Position numbers and translations under genes: made by a program
In this document: one piece after another, positions 54,441-64,000 of the stretch
Position numbering within the stretch: position 1 is the first letter of the stretch
Layout: each line of letters begins with the position of its first letter
The notes under the pieces: model-generated
Seen by the model: the letters and a program-made list of their open reading frames with translations, nothing else
Told to the model about the DNA's origin: nothing
Databases searched by the model: none
DNA from: Trichobilharzia szidati
Taxonomy: Eukaryota; Platyhelminthes; Trematoda; Strigeidida; Schistosomatidae
Assembly: GCA_944472155.2 (NCBI GenBank)
Contig: OX235272.1
Location: 3,146,354-3,210,353 of the forward strand
Reading direction: 5' to 3'
DNA length: 64,000 nucleotides

Positions 54441-54734
54441 TAGTTGACAACTTTGTCTAACTATTGCTGTTAAGCTGAGTCTATAACCAGAATTCACCTG
54501 GTTTGAACTGATTTAGCTGTGAGTTGAATATAAAAGTATGTGCCACTAATGAGCTGGAACTCTGAATGAACAAGAAGACCCCGCCTATCCCCTTACTCTA
54601 CCTCACTGTCTGTACAAATCCAAGCTCCGCTGTTACCAATACTCTGTTGTTAGAACCTTTTTGGATTTTCGGATTTCACTTCAGTGATGTTTTTTTCTTA
54701 ACGAACCCTTTATTTACCTTTTCTACCGACATGG

Positions 54735-54950
54735 ATATACACCGAGTTGACATTAAGGTGAGATCACAAGGTATGCCCATGAAAGGAAGCCAAATAGGAA
54801 GCCACGAGTTGGCCATCGGTTATAGGATGGTGTGGAAGAGATCATATAAGGAAGAATTGAAAGCTTCTGGATACCGACTAGTCGAATCAAGCTAAAAGCG
54901 ACCACAGATGCTGCTGATGCTCTGTGTTACATTTGGAGATCAAGAAAGGA
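54735..54950 (+). mobile_element. RTE-clade LINE C-terminus, degenerate
   Basis: Frame DIKVRSQGMPMKGSQIGSHE, YRMVWKRSYKEELKASGYRL corresponds to the DITRQAxEWNPxGKRxxGRP and WRRSxEEELKxxGxTW blocks. The end TGCTCTGTGTTACATTTGG replaces the usual 3' motif. Confidence 0.65.
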
Positions 54951-55104
54951 ATAGATATAATAATATTAATCCATAAACTGTAATTCAATTGATTTACCCA
55001 CTCCACTTTTAGTATAATAGTGTTTTTATTGTTTAATTTTCCATGTGATGACTCAAGTTGACTCAAATCTATGCCAGTTTGTGCTTTCACTTATTACACT
55101 AACA

Positions 55105-56380
55105 CGAGGGGAGGTACCTGCTGATTGAAAGGAGAGCTGTTTTATCAAAACTATCAAGGAAAGTCGACTTAAGCTTATGCAACTACTGCTGCAGAATAAT
55201 ACTCCTGTCCACGCCAAGCAAAATATTACGTCACACCATCCTGGAGAGACTAAAAGATACCCTGTTGGCAAAACTCCACTCGGAACTAGCTTGTTTCAGG
55301 AAAAGCAAGCTGTTTGTTGATCAAACTGCAGCTCTGCGCGCTATAATATAAAAACAGCATAGAATGGCAGTCATATCTCTACGTCAACTTCATCGACTAT
55401 GGGAAAGCCTACGGATCGCTCCAAACCACAACAGAAAACTCAGCGAAACCTACAACGTGAACACAGGAGTAAGACAAGGCTGATTGCTATAATCAGTGAT
55501 GTTACTGATTTCGGTGAACTCGACTATAAGGCAGACTGTAGGCAATGATAAGACGGGACCGAAAAGAAGACTCTAGAACATTTGGACTTCCCGGATGATT
55601 TATGTCTAATATCACGCAAATTGGAATATCTACAGGCGGAAACCAAGAAGTCTTGAAGGCTGAACTTCAAGTGAACATAATAGATGCTTGATCAACAAGA
55701 AAAAGTACCAAGCCCTATCAGTGGGATTGATTTGATGATGGTTACTTCTTGCACTTATGTAGGCAGCATTGTTCCAACGTCAGGTAGTACACGTGAGCAT
55801 ATCTAAGGTGGAATTCTTTGTCAATCAGCAATACGAACAAAATCTGGGTTTTCAACACCAATGCCAAACACTCCAGCACTTCTATGTAGTTCGTAGACTT
55901 GGCATGAGAGTCATGAAAAGCATTTCCAACAGGCTGCTTCAGATTTTCATCATTTTTTTATTCCTTCACGTTCCAAGTGGAACATAGGGCTTCAAGCTAC
56001 AGGCTTGAAGTTTCTGTAGCAGTGGTGTTTATTTTTACAGGATGGGGTTACTAGCTTCATTCCCAACCTTCCCTCTTTACCAACATTTTTTATTACTGGC
56101 TTAGCGAGGTAAAGGAGTGCGTCTGTGGCCAGTGATTGAACCCCAAGCCATGTGCCTGGTCGGCGAGCGTCCTAACCACTGTGCCAGATTTTCATCATAT
56201 TGAAGATCATAAGGTCAGCCAGAAGAAAATAAGCAACTTGGGATAGTTCTTGGTAGTAAACCAATGTGAATAAGAGAGAGAATGCTTGTGGACACTCAAG
56301 ACGCCAGATGAAATCGATGTCAGAAAACGGCCTACAACATAAATATGCTGTTGAATCCCCATATTATACTCGCCTATGAA
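55105..56380 (+). mobile_element. RTE-clade LINE, RT to 3' end, split by SINE-B
   Basis: KILRHTILERLKDTLLAKL and CFRKSKLFVDQTAALRAI (RT fingers), NVNTGVRQG (palm), decayed active site near 55590, then a C-terminus reading ISNRLLQIF before the SINE and KIIRSARRK-type codons after it. The 3' end is TCCCCATATTATACTCG. Confidence 0.82.
55954..56184 (-). mobile_element. SINE-B with a 14-bp target duplication
   Basis: Complete inverted SINE-B flanked by CAGATTTTCATCAT on both sides (55940-55953, 56185-56198). The tail has TTCCAAGTGGAACATAGGG, and the body and head end (GGTCGGCGAGCG) are complete. It is younger than the RTE it interrupts. Confidence 0.92.
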
Positions 56381-56879
56381 TTACAGAACTGTTATTCTAC
56401 CCTGCATATCCGTTTTGTTTAATTCCCTAACAATGTTGCTGCTAGCTGTTTTCTTAATTGATTTCTATGACCTATAAAAGAAAAACAAACAAAAAGTGTA
56501 ACTTGTCAAGTTATAACACACTGAAAAAGATTATTCACACACACACAAACACACAATGAGGCTTACTTAGCTAATAATAAATCATATCTCACCTATAAAT
56601 GGCCTTGTACTTTTATTGAACTTCCCCATTATTCATTTTTGATTAGTGTGTTTGTTTGCCTGTTTGTTTGCAGCGTAGTTCATTTTGTTTTCTGTTTTCT
56701 TTTCGTTGTTGTTAGTGTTGTTTAACCAGATGACCGAACGCAAAAAGAATAGATTGAATGACTGAACAAACAAATGAACAGTGGTCAGCTGAAATGACCA
56801 ACTAGCTCATGCGTGTAACTTTCATTTCCATTCTGATTTCCATGTTAATTTAATGAAACGAAACGTTAGGTCTTTGTGT
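56381..56879. other. No gene; CA microsatellite
   Basis: (CA)n near 56538-56556. No element recognised. Confidence 0.4.
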
Positions 56880-57150
56880 TAACGTATCGACTCCTTGTGT
56901 GCGGACGCTTCATCAATGACTGAGGAGTGTCTTGGAGTAATTTTGTGGGTGGTAACTGACAGGATGGAATCCAGATTGCTCATTTTGTTCTGTTTGCGAC
57001 CAACTCATCAGCTAGTGGATGTACTTGCATTCCATTCCTCAGTCAGTGATAGTGTTCTCAGTGAGGCTCGAACCCTGTACCTATTGTTTCAAACGCTAAA
57101 GCGCTATCTCCCGGACCATTTGGGCCACAAGAGCCACTGTTTCTTGTTCA
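56880..57150 (-). mobile_element. Sm-alpha-like SINE with hammerhead
   Basis: Minus-strand head: TGTGGCCCAAATGGTCCGGG (A box region), GTTTGAAACAATAGGTAC, B box AGGGTTCGAGCC. It is followed by the ribozyme block and a body down to about 56880. The best example of this family in the window. Confidence 0.65.
56963..57038 (-). ncRNA. Hammerhead remnant (Sm-alpha type)
   Basis: The minus strand has core CUGAUGA intact (57011-57005), weak stem II GUU/AAC with enlarged loop, AAAAU where GAAAC is expected (G12 lost), then AUC and UGGAUUCCAUCC pairing with GGAAUGGAAU upstream. The core is right but the GAAA box is damaged. Confidence 0.5.
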
Positions 57151-57594
57151 ACTGGTATCAGTTATTGCTGTTAATTCAATTTTGATTTTTCTTTTGACTG
57201 TATGAACTGAATAACAGTTTCCCGAAGTTTCTGAAAGGAAGATAAAGAGACCGAGAAGTTTGTGAGTGTGAGAGCCTAATTTATTCATATAAAAATAACT
57301 TTAAAACAATCTGACAAGATGTCAGTTTTATGTATATATTTGTTATATTTTGTGGCGGGGGGGGGTTTCAGTGATAAAATTTGGATTCATCGATTGTTAT
57401 AGGGGTGAATAAATTGTATGTTTTGGGGTGACTTGTCAATTTCCGTTACGGGACGACATGATGGCAGCTCCCCAAAGACTTGACCAGAAAATAATGAGAT
57501 ATTCAATTGCATAATTATATACTTTAAAATCAGATAGAGAACCAAATGCTAATAATTCAATCGCTTCGGTCAGTTCATTTTATTAGAGCATGAA
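57151..57594. other. No gene; G run
   Basis: A run of 10 G at about 57357-57366 stands out in AT-rich surroundings. Nothing else recognised. Confidence 0.4.
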
Positions 57595-57766
57595 CTATGC
57601 TCTTGTAGGTCAGTGGTAAGATCCGGGTTCAACTCTCGATCGATGGACGCCAAAACTTTGCCTATTCAAATGGCCGACAGTAAGCCCAGAAAAGAGAAAG
57701 CGTCGAAACTTCAGGTTTCCAGCCTTTTGTTCCACTAGGAAAGCCAAGAGATAATAAAAATAATAG
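57595..57766 (+). mobile_element. SINE-B, degenerate, short
   Basis: Short head GTAGGTCAGTGGTAAGA with B box GGGTTCAACTC, a compressed body, and the tail CCTTTTGTTCCACTAGGAAA with an AATAAAAATAAT end. Confidence 0.65.
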
Positions 57767-57771
57767 TATAT

Positions 57772-58250
57772 TCTCATTTTTTACATGAGGGACGCCAGTT
57801 TACAGGCATCATCAGTTCGATAAATTACACATACGATTAGTAAGTATAGTCAGTAATGATAATATAATAAGGTACATATTTATTCATTCAAATATAGGAC
57901 ACACAAGTTGTATAGGAATGTATAAGAATTATTTAAGTTACATATTTAAATTACATGATTTACGGTTAAATAACATGGTTGTTGTCATTTTATCTTTAGT
58001 TTGTGGGGAAAATCGGATAACTGGTGATTCAATGGAACACACCAACAAATATAGAGATATTGACTTCGCATTAACAAAAAAAACCCAAGTATGCGTTGGA
58101 TGGATTACATATACTTGGGAAAATAAATAAAGCTTGAAGTCAATTCCCTCATAAAACAATAAAATGCGTCTTACAATAATATATTCCCACTTTATGCACT
58201 TGAGGGACTCCAGTTGACAGGCATCAACAATATGATAATAATGCACACAT
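57772..58250. repeat. Unclassified direct repeat I, two copies
   Basis: 57772-57850 and 58165-58250 are alike (TATATTC.C, GAGGGAC.CCAGTT, ACAGGCATCA), same orientation, about 395 bases apart. The sequence between is unassigned. The family is not recognised. Confidence 0.45.
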
Positions 58251-59299
58251 AGAGTAAAAATGTTTAAAATTTTTCACTAACACAAAATATATATACAAGG
58301 GAAGATAATGAAATATTGACCGTAAGTACACTCTGCATAAGTTAAAACAGTTTATATGGCATAATCCTAGGCACAATTATTGTTTGAATTTGTTGAACAT
58401 GAGCGAAATAACTGAGTGTTGCGTTACATTGGGTCGATATGGTGGGCTAGTCACAAAAGTATAAAAATGGCTTATAAAACGTTACTCAGTTTACCATAAA
58501 CGATGTTTTAAGCAATATAAACTGCAAAAGGCCCACCACAGCAGTTATTATCCAGCTAAACACACAGAGAAGTAATCATAATTCAGCAACTGGTGAATTT
58601 TTTATTCTTTTCGGTCTGGAACCTGAGTAACTGCGATCCAATCCATACAAAAATGTCGAAAGAGGCATACAGGAGCAGAATTTTGCCATCGAATGAGTCA
58701 TTGTGATCTGAAATGCAGCTATCAGCATATTTTCGTCATTTCATAGATATCCAGATTTATTGACGCTGTATAGGTAGTGATTTGGATTTGTCATCATGAT
58801 CGACATATGGACGAATATTCAAAATCGGAATACAACTTGTTTGCTTTTCGGATTTACTTAATTACATCGCGTGTTGGGTTTGATTACTCTGCGATTATGA
58901 TATATTCCGCGGTGTCGCCGTGATTATGGGAAGTGTGCATATGCTTTAAATGCATTACTTTGTTGGCTGCAATCCCCACTGAGTGTATACAACGGGAACT
59001 GTGGATTTATGTATTTGCTCATAACTGTGGATAAAATATCGCCGCATTCCTTTTGGAAAGGAGACCAGTTGGTGGATTATAAATAATGTCCAAGTAACTT
59101 ATATCCTTCCATGTGATGTTGTGGTAAGTCTCGACCTTGTTTTCTCATACTTCATTCGTATGTTGATTATGGTTCAGGCTTTGTATCAGGTAGACATAAT
59201 TCGATCGACTCTTATTTGTATGAGTGTTATTTTCATGACTGCTGCTTGTTTGTCTGAAATTATAGATAAAGGCAAAAGAAACAACAGGTGTAGTCTCTA
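58251..59299. other. No gene; possible CR1 3' flank
   Basis: Lies 3' of the minus-strand CR1-like frame and could be its untranslated region. No independent support. Confidence 0.3.
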
Positions 59300-59830
59300 A
59301 GTTCATACATTAAATGGGCCTATAATTTCTGAAGCTCTTACTTGGGAATTAGCACCGGTATCACTTACAAACCCACTTAGTGTGTCATTAAGAGCTTTTT
59401 CAAAGGACACTAGTGAGCTTGCTAGTCGCATTTCCTCAGGTAGTTTGTTCCATATTTGGGCATACCTAATCATGAAAAATTTTTGCCTGGTGGCTGTTTT
59501 ACATTGTTCTATAGCCACCGTACCTTGAGTGTGTCTAAGGTTATATCCAGTGTCTTCTGAAAACCGAGTACAATTAGTAGGGGTATACACTATGTGGCTA
59601 AGTAGCTTATAGAAGAGTACCAGATTTAGTCGCAGTCGTCTTAACCATAATGTTCCTAGTCCTAGAATTTCACATCTGGTAGAGTAGTTTGTGCCGTTTT
59701 CGGTTCCGATTACTTTCAGCGTGAAGTACCTCTGTACTCCTTCTACTTTTAGTTTGTCTACTATGCGTATACTACTAAATATGAATGAACAATAGTCAAG
59801 GAGTGGGCGCACACAAACCTTGTACAGTAG
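59300..59830 (-). pseudogene. CR1-like LINE reverse transcriptase C-terminus
   Basis: One minus-strand frame of 169 codons: RPLLDYCSFIFSSIRIVDKL, VEGVQRYFTLKVIGTENG, GLGTLWLRRLRLNLVLFYKL, GYNLRHTQG, KFFMIRYAQIWNKLPEEMRL, VSFEKALNDTL. This is the standard end of CR1 or L2 type reverse transcriptases (RPxLxYxS, ExVQRxFT, LxLxxLxxRRxxxxLxxxYKxL, FFxxRxxxxWNxLPxxV). No stop inside, but the RT active site is missing upstream. Longest intact frame of its type in the window. Confidence 0.85.
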
Positions 59831-60334
59831 TATTCTGGATTCACTTCTGTAGAAGTTCCTGAGTAGGAAAATGGTTTAGGAACTGGAGATAGATATGAAA
59901 TACTACCAGGAATAACAAGATACAGGTCAATGACACTTTCAACTGTGCCTATAAATTTGAATGTATCCACAAATAAAACACTAAAAAGCAAATACCCAAA
60001 TGAATGACCAGCTTACTCAAGTACCTTAAACACACAGGAATGTTAGGAGGTTCACTAAAAAAAGTATCTATTTTTTCAAGCGAATAGAAGATGCTTGTAA
60101 GTGAGGAATGCACTACGATTCGAGAGCATAAATCAAGTACTATGTGTGCAAATAAATTATGGTCACTTTTCTTTCAATCCTTTTCATAATTTCTCCCTAA
60201 AAAGAAGATTAGTGGTATTATTGAACTCAAGGTTAATAATTCAGTTAGATAGCTAAAAATGATGAGAGAGATGATAAATAGTGTGATAGCCATGCCTCAA
60301 ATTTTGTGCACAGATGACTTGAATTGCTCCAACC
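59831..60334. other. No recognised feature
   Basis: Nothing supported; the 76-codon minus-strand ORF at 59761-59991 is a frame neighbour of the CR1 fragment. Confidence 0.4.
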
Positions 60335-60472
60335 TGAGGCTTTTTTGGTGCGTACTGTGAAAGAGTCGCAAACTGACCATCACTTCTTTGTTTTCAATGG
60401 TTCTCTACTTGATGTGACTTCACAGCTTGAAATCAGTCAAATCCCTGCAAACCCAAACTTGAAAATTTCGAC
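60335..60472 (+). mobile_element. RZ, degenerate
   Basis: GGTGCGTACTGTGAAAGAGTC (decayed hammerhead, GAAA side lost) followed by TTTCAATGGTTCTCTACTTG and ATCCCTGCAAACCCAAACTT. Head missing. Confidence 0.65.
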
Positions 60473-60769
60473 ATATACTTAACTAAACTTTCATTATTCA
60501 GTAGAGATTTTAAGAAAACAGTTAACAGAAGCCACAAGTTACTATGGCTAAATAACAAACAGAAGTAGAACAAGTAAAGCTGCTCATTTCCTTTTGAGCT
60601 GGAATGTGATGCTGTAGTATGGAGATGATATTCTGAAACAGGAAGGTCAAAAATGGTGCTTAATATGTTCTGCGGATGACTGCATACGTTATTGTTTACA
60701 TTATATGCCTTAAGATCAACAAAAAATCCAATAAGTTACGCTTTTAACTTCCGGAAACTAATCACTTAG

Positions 60770-61068
60770 CGAAGATTATGAGGAAATCCCTATCTATACT
60801 TGAAGCAACTTGCTAAATATGTTGCTTCTCTTGTTACTGCAGTTTCCAGTCGACATGATATGAGATAGAGTGACTGTGTTGGCTTATAAGGCATATTTAT
60901 TCCAAAAAGCTTGAATATTTTAAAACTGGTTTCAGAAATATCCTGGAGAAGGGGTATAACAACCTTTCTTTTGCTTTGAGAGGACTCGTTGGTGTTGCTC
61001 GGTCTGTTTAAGGGTGGATTTATTTCGGTTAATTTATCCGGATATCCACTGATGAGTGGGTCACTCAT
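60770..61068 (-). pseudogene. PLE linker fragment
   Basis: The minus-strand ORF SKRKVVIPLLQDISETSFKI, FKLFGINMPYKPTQSLYLI aligns with the linker KSSTVIPYKEGTSETLRRIL, NKAGIRVAFKPTNSLR of PLE-II copy 2. The endonuclease after it and the RT before it are absent. Confidence 0.7.
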
Positions 61069-61199
61069 TCACTGACAAGAAACAGAATGTATTTGAAAAA
61101 AAGATGATACTTTCGAGGGTTATTTTAAATTTGCATTTCAGTTAGCAGACGACCTCTTATTTCGAAGCGATGATTATGAATACTCAGTAACAAACCGCG

Positions 61200-62015
61200 T
61201 AACAGAAAAATCTCTTGGAAAATCACTCCTGAACGGCCTATTCACAATATTTGTACTTATTTCGATATTTCAACTAGCTCTGTAATTATTATGCGTTTAC
61301 CTCCTACAGTGTTAAATGTTTAATTCCTTTACGTTCCCAGTGGAACATAGGGCTTCAACCTGGAGGCTTGAAGTTTCTGTAGGAGTGGTGATTATTTTTA
61401 CAGGATGGGGTTGCTATCCAACCTTCCCTGTTTACTAGTCTTATTGCTGGCTTGCCAAAGTAAAGGAGTGCATCGGCCAGGGTTCGAACCCCAGACAACC
61501 TGCGTGGTGGGCCAGCACTCTACCACTGTGCCACCAACGGAATCCTTCAGTTTATGTCATTATTTTAGCATTTGCATATCACATACTAATTTAAACCTTA
61601 TTATTCGTCTTTGACCTTGTTTAATCTCTAATTTTAATGCTCCTCTTTGTGGTTGTGTAATTATGTTGATAATGTGTTGTCTTACGATTAGGATTTTATT
61701 TTAGTGAACGAAAGTCATTCTGATCATGAACTGTCTGTTTCAGACATCTATGTGTGATTCTACTAGATGGAGTTTTGATCCCACCTTATTGGAAAAATGC
61801 TAACTGATTCGAAGTGCCTATTTAGTACTTAGAAAATTACCTTGTCTGTTTAGCTGCTTAACGTCACTGCTGAGATGATTTTAATTTTTAATTGTTTTTA
61901 TTTTTGTTAAATAAAACTATATAGATGCAGTAGCGAATTATCGTCTTTTTACTGTCTTTAACGCATTTTGTGTCTGTCATTGTCTCACAGATATACAGTT
62001 GGATAAAGAGATCTG
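61200..62015 (+). repeat. Unclassified repeat G, copy 2, split by SINE-B
   Basis: 61200-61318 and 61545-62015 match 48385-48955 in order. The SINE-B sits between ACAGTGTTAAATG and CAGTTTATGTCATTATTT. Its presence here and absence in copy 1 shows that the repeat is older than the SINE insertion. Confidence 0.65.
61319..61544 (-). mobile_element. SINE-B inserted in repeat G
   Basis: Inverted: CGTTCCCAGTGGAACATAGG, GGATGGGGTTGCTATCC with the CTCATGCCC word deleted, B box GGGTTCGAACCCCAG and head end GCCACCAACGGA. B box is excellent; acceptor stem decayed. Confidence 0.88.
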
Positions 62016-62114
62016 TTTTCTACGTTCAAACTGCAAACAGTCAGTTTAGTGGTAACTAATCGTCTTCTTAGAAATTCAATTCTGTGGATATCAAATGAGT
62101 TTTCTATAGTCTGG

Positions 62115-62462
62115 TTTGTAAGGGTTGGATATGTTTTTACGAGTTGATCACGGATTGATATCAGTTAGAGAACCATTGAAAACCAGGGAGTACTGGACAG
62201 CTGCTGTTTCATCCTAGTTTGGGAATCATCGGCAATACGCACCCACCGACATGGTTTGAACCCAGGACCTTCTGGCTACAAGGCGAGCTCGTGTACCATT
62301 AAGCCACTGGGACCCGACTCAATGGCTCATGAATTCTAACTTCTACCAATTCGTTATTTAGCGCGACCTCAACCAATGTCGTTAGCGGGACATCCATCCT
62401 CACACATGACAAGTGGATGGACCTCACTGGTCACGACTTCTCAGTAGAACTCTGATGGTCGC
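62115..62462 (-). mobile_element. RZ second subtype, left arm of a palindrome
   Basis: Hammerhead core CCGAUGA with UUCC/GGAU stem II, GAAACAGCAGCUGUC, stem I weak. Head with B box TGGTTTGAACCCAGG and A box region TTAAGCCACTGGGACCC on the plus strand. The upstream body has a variant (GGGACATCCATCCTCACAC) shared only with the facing copy. Confidence 0.85.
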
Positions 62463-62477
62463 TAGTGACTTGCTACA

Positions 62478-62646
62478 GGATGGAGTTTCCTGGAGTTCTA
62501 GTGAGAAGTCGTGACCAGTGAGGTCCATCCACTTGTCATGTGTGAGGATGGATGTCCCGCCAAAGACATTGGTTGGGGTCGCGCTAAATCATGAATTAGT
62601 GGAAGTTAGAATTCATGGGCCATTGAATTGGGTCCCAGTGGCTGAA
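62478..62646 (+). mobile_element. RZ second subtype, right arm of a palindrome
   Basis: Starts in the upstream body; 62493-62560 is the reverse complement of 62385-62452 with one mismatch. It runs to the A box (GGGTCCCAGTGGCTGAA) and is cut there by the tail of a SINE-A. Confidence 0.85.
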
Positions 62647-62826
62647 TTTTTATTTTATTTTTATTTTTGATTACAGCTTGATGCCATATCGTATTTTCAG
62701 TACAAGTGTGGAATTTTCAGCATGGATATCGGTAGCCCAAATTTTTCAGGCCGACCATAGATATCGGGTGTGTGTCGGCGGGGGATCGAACCCCGAACCA
62801 TGTGCATGGTCGGCGAGAGTCCTAAC

Positions 62827-62828
<2 letters not shown>
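62647..62828 (-). mobile_element. SINE-A truncated by a TA tract
   Basis: Inverted: T-rich tail, TTACAGCTTGATGCCATATC, body, B box GGGGGATCGAACCCCG, and the head cut within CCTAACCACT where TA repeats begin. Confidence 0.88.

Positions 62829-62872
<44 letters not shown>
62829..62872. repeat. (TA)n microsatellite
   Basis: About 20 TA units, replacing the start of the SINE-A head. Possibly an expansion from the ACTATA word at the truncation point. Confidence 0.9.
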
Positions 62873-63298
62873 CAGACTTACAGAAGTTAGGCGTACAATC
62901 GAAAGAAAGATCCAACCAGTTAAACCTAATAAAAGTCAAGTAACACACACAAAAGTAGCAAAAACGTTTTCAGATAGGCAAGGTACTTTCTCAAGCATCC
63001 TAGAATCAATTGGCAATATGCATACCACTCCATATCAGATTTTTTTGTCGTTACATCCATCACTGAAATATAGAAAAACGATAATATGTTAGTTTGTATT
63101 TTTGAAATTTAGAAAACTCGAAATAATTTCTGAAAATTATATTAACATATATATATATATATAAATATGTACATGGTAAATACAGTGAGCGTTTTTTCGC
63201 TTAGTGACTTATGTTGGTTATATATACACATAATTTCTTCACATCATGATAAGTGATTTTATCAAAAAGGCGTATGGAAACGAGTTAAGATTTAGGAG
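62873..63298. other. No gene; short TA tract
   Basis: (TA)n at about 63149-63163. No element recognised. Confidence 0.4.
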
Positions 63299-63727
63299 TT
63301 TCAAGTATTGGTTTGTAGGGATTCGGTTGATTGGTTACAGGATTTCATCATGAGCTGACATTAGTTAGAGAACCATTGGAAAACCTGTGAGTACTGGACG
63401 GCTGTTTCGTCCTAGTTTGGGACTCTTCATCAGTACGCACACACCGGGGTTTGAACCCAGGACCTTCTGGTTACAAGGCGATCTCGTATACCATTAAGCC
63501 ACTGGGACCCGATCCAATGGCCCATGAATTCTAACTTCTGCCAATTCACGACATAGCGCGACCGCTAGCCAATGTCTTCGGCGAGTATTTGTCCTCACAC
63601 CCGATCTGCTCTATCCTACTGGTCAAGACTTCTCACTAGAACCCCAGGTAACTATCTACCTGAATAGGGCCAGTCGCCAGTGAGCATCTCATTGATATTC
63701 AAGTATTGGTTTGTAGGGATTTGGTTT
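63299..63727 (-). mobile_element. RZ full unit plus the start of another
   Basis: TCAAGTATTGGTTTGTA begins at 63301 and 63699, a 398-bp period. All parts are present: 3' block, hammerhead core AUGAAGA (63430-63424), GUCC/GGAC, GAAAC, GUC, B box (GGGGTTTGAACCCAGG on plus), anticodon region CTGGTTACAAGG, A box ACCATTAAGCCACTGGG, and the upstream body. Only C3 breaks the hammerhead consensus in the core. Confidence 0.9.
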
Positions 63728-64000
63728 CTTTGACAGTGTGATCACTCCTTATTTCTCGAATAAAATTCAGTGTGGCAATCAGTATTGCGAATGTCTTATA
63801 GGTCTGGTAAAAATTGCGTTATATTGGGCTTCAATTGGATGTGAAAATCATTGGAGCAGTAAACTGCAGACATATACTGAGACTTAGCCTGAATTTCTGC
63901 TCGACTGTGGTCTTTACCAACATACTCTGGAATAAGTATTCGACCTCCACCTGAAATGAAGAAGTCACTATAAAAGATGTTATTTATTTACATTTACTTT

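Noticed and set aside
653..62828. Many tRNA-like A and B boxes taken as tRNA genes
   Set aside because: Each belongs to a repeated unit with SINE body and tail, and the anticodon arm does not fold normally (SINE-A/B) or the 3' half is missing. None was called as a tRNA gene.
1..64000. CRISPR arrays, operons, bacterial promoters or ribosome binding sites
   Set aside because: The sequence is eukaryotic in all respects; repeats are dispersed transposons, with no spaced short direct repeats.

Overview
The window looks like repeat-rich intergenic or intronic DNA from a blood fluke (Schistosoma or a close schistosomatid). It is AT-rich and has no intact host gene that I can support. Instead it carries an assemblage typical of schistosomes: RTE-clade and CR1-like LINEs, two lineages of Penelope-like elements (PLEs) with GIY-YIG endonucleases, and several tRNA-headed SINE families, three of which carry hammerhead ribozyme (HHR) motifs like the one known from the schistosome Sm-alpha repeat. 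Nearly every ORF over 60 codons is a decayed piece of these elements or the antisense of one. Genus and species are inferences; no search was run.

Family labels used here (mine unless noted). SINE-A and SINE-B share a tRNA-like head whose 7-bp acceptor-like stem is GCGUCGG/CCGACGC; they differ in body and tail. RZ is a unit of about 400 bp with a tRNA-Thr(UGU)-like head followed by a type I HHR; it occurs in direct tandem and in divergent inverted pairs, so I call it retrozyme-like. tSINE-F has another tRNA-like head plus a hammerhead-like fold. Sm-alpha-like copies resemble the published schistosome repeat. PLE-I endonucleases have the form CxCGxxYIGR; PLE-II endonucleases have the form CNDCxxxYIGQ and one copy retains the YVDD reverse transcriptase motif.

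Layout. 0-9.8 kb: a palindromic PLE-II insertion in an RTE tail, Sm-alpha-like and SINE-B copies, PLE-I fragments, a divergent RZ pair, and CR1 3' ends. 9.8-15 kb: sparse, with SINE-B, one RTE and one PLE-I endonuclease. 15-22.8 kb: RTE, tandem RZ, an unclassified inverted repeat, SINE-A, tSINE-F and a PLE-II endonuclease. 23-36.5 kb: RTE-rich, with a composite A+B SINE and a solo LTR nested in RZ. 37.4-40 kb: a PLE-II array with a second solo LTR. 40-48 kb: RZ pairs including the only intact HHR, a tRNA-Ile 5' half, and a PLE-I endonuclease between 550-bp inverted arms. 48-56.4 kb: RTEs with nested insertions. 56-64 kb: Sm-alpha-like, CR1 RT, an unclassified repeat, and further RZ and SINE-A copies.

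How they fit together. The SINE-B 3' tail matches the RTE 3' end, which suggests RTE supplies its retrotransposition machinery. RZ and the other HHR repeats share PLE-like habits (tandem and inverted copies), so PLEs are their plausible, unproven partner. Target-site duplications (TSDs) of 13, 13 and 14 bp, two of 4 bp and an imperfect one of about 10 bp let individual insertions be dated relative to one another.
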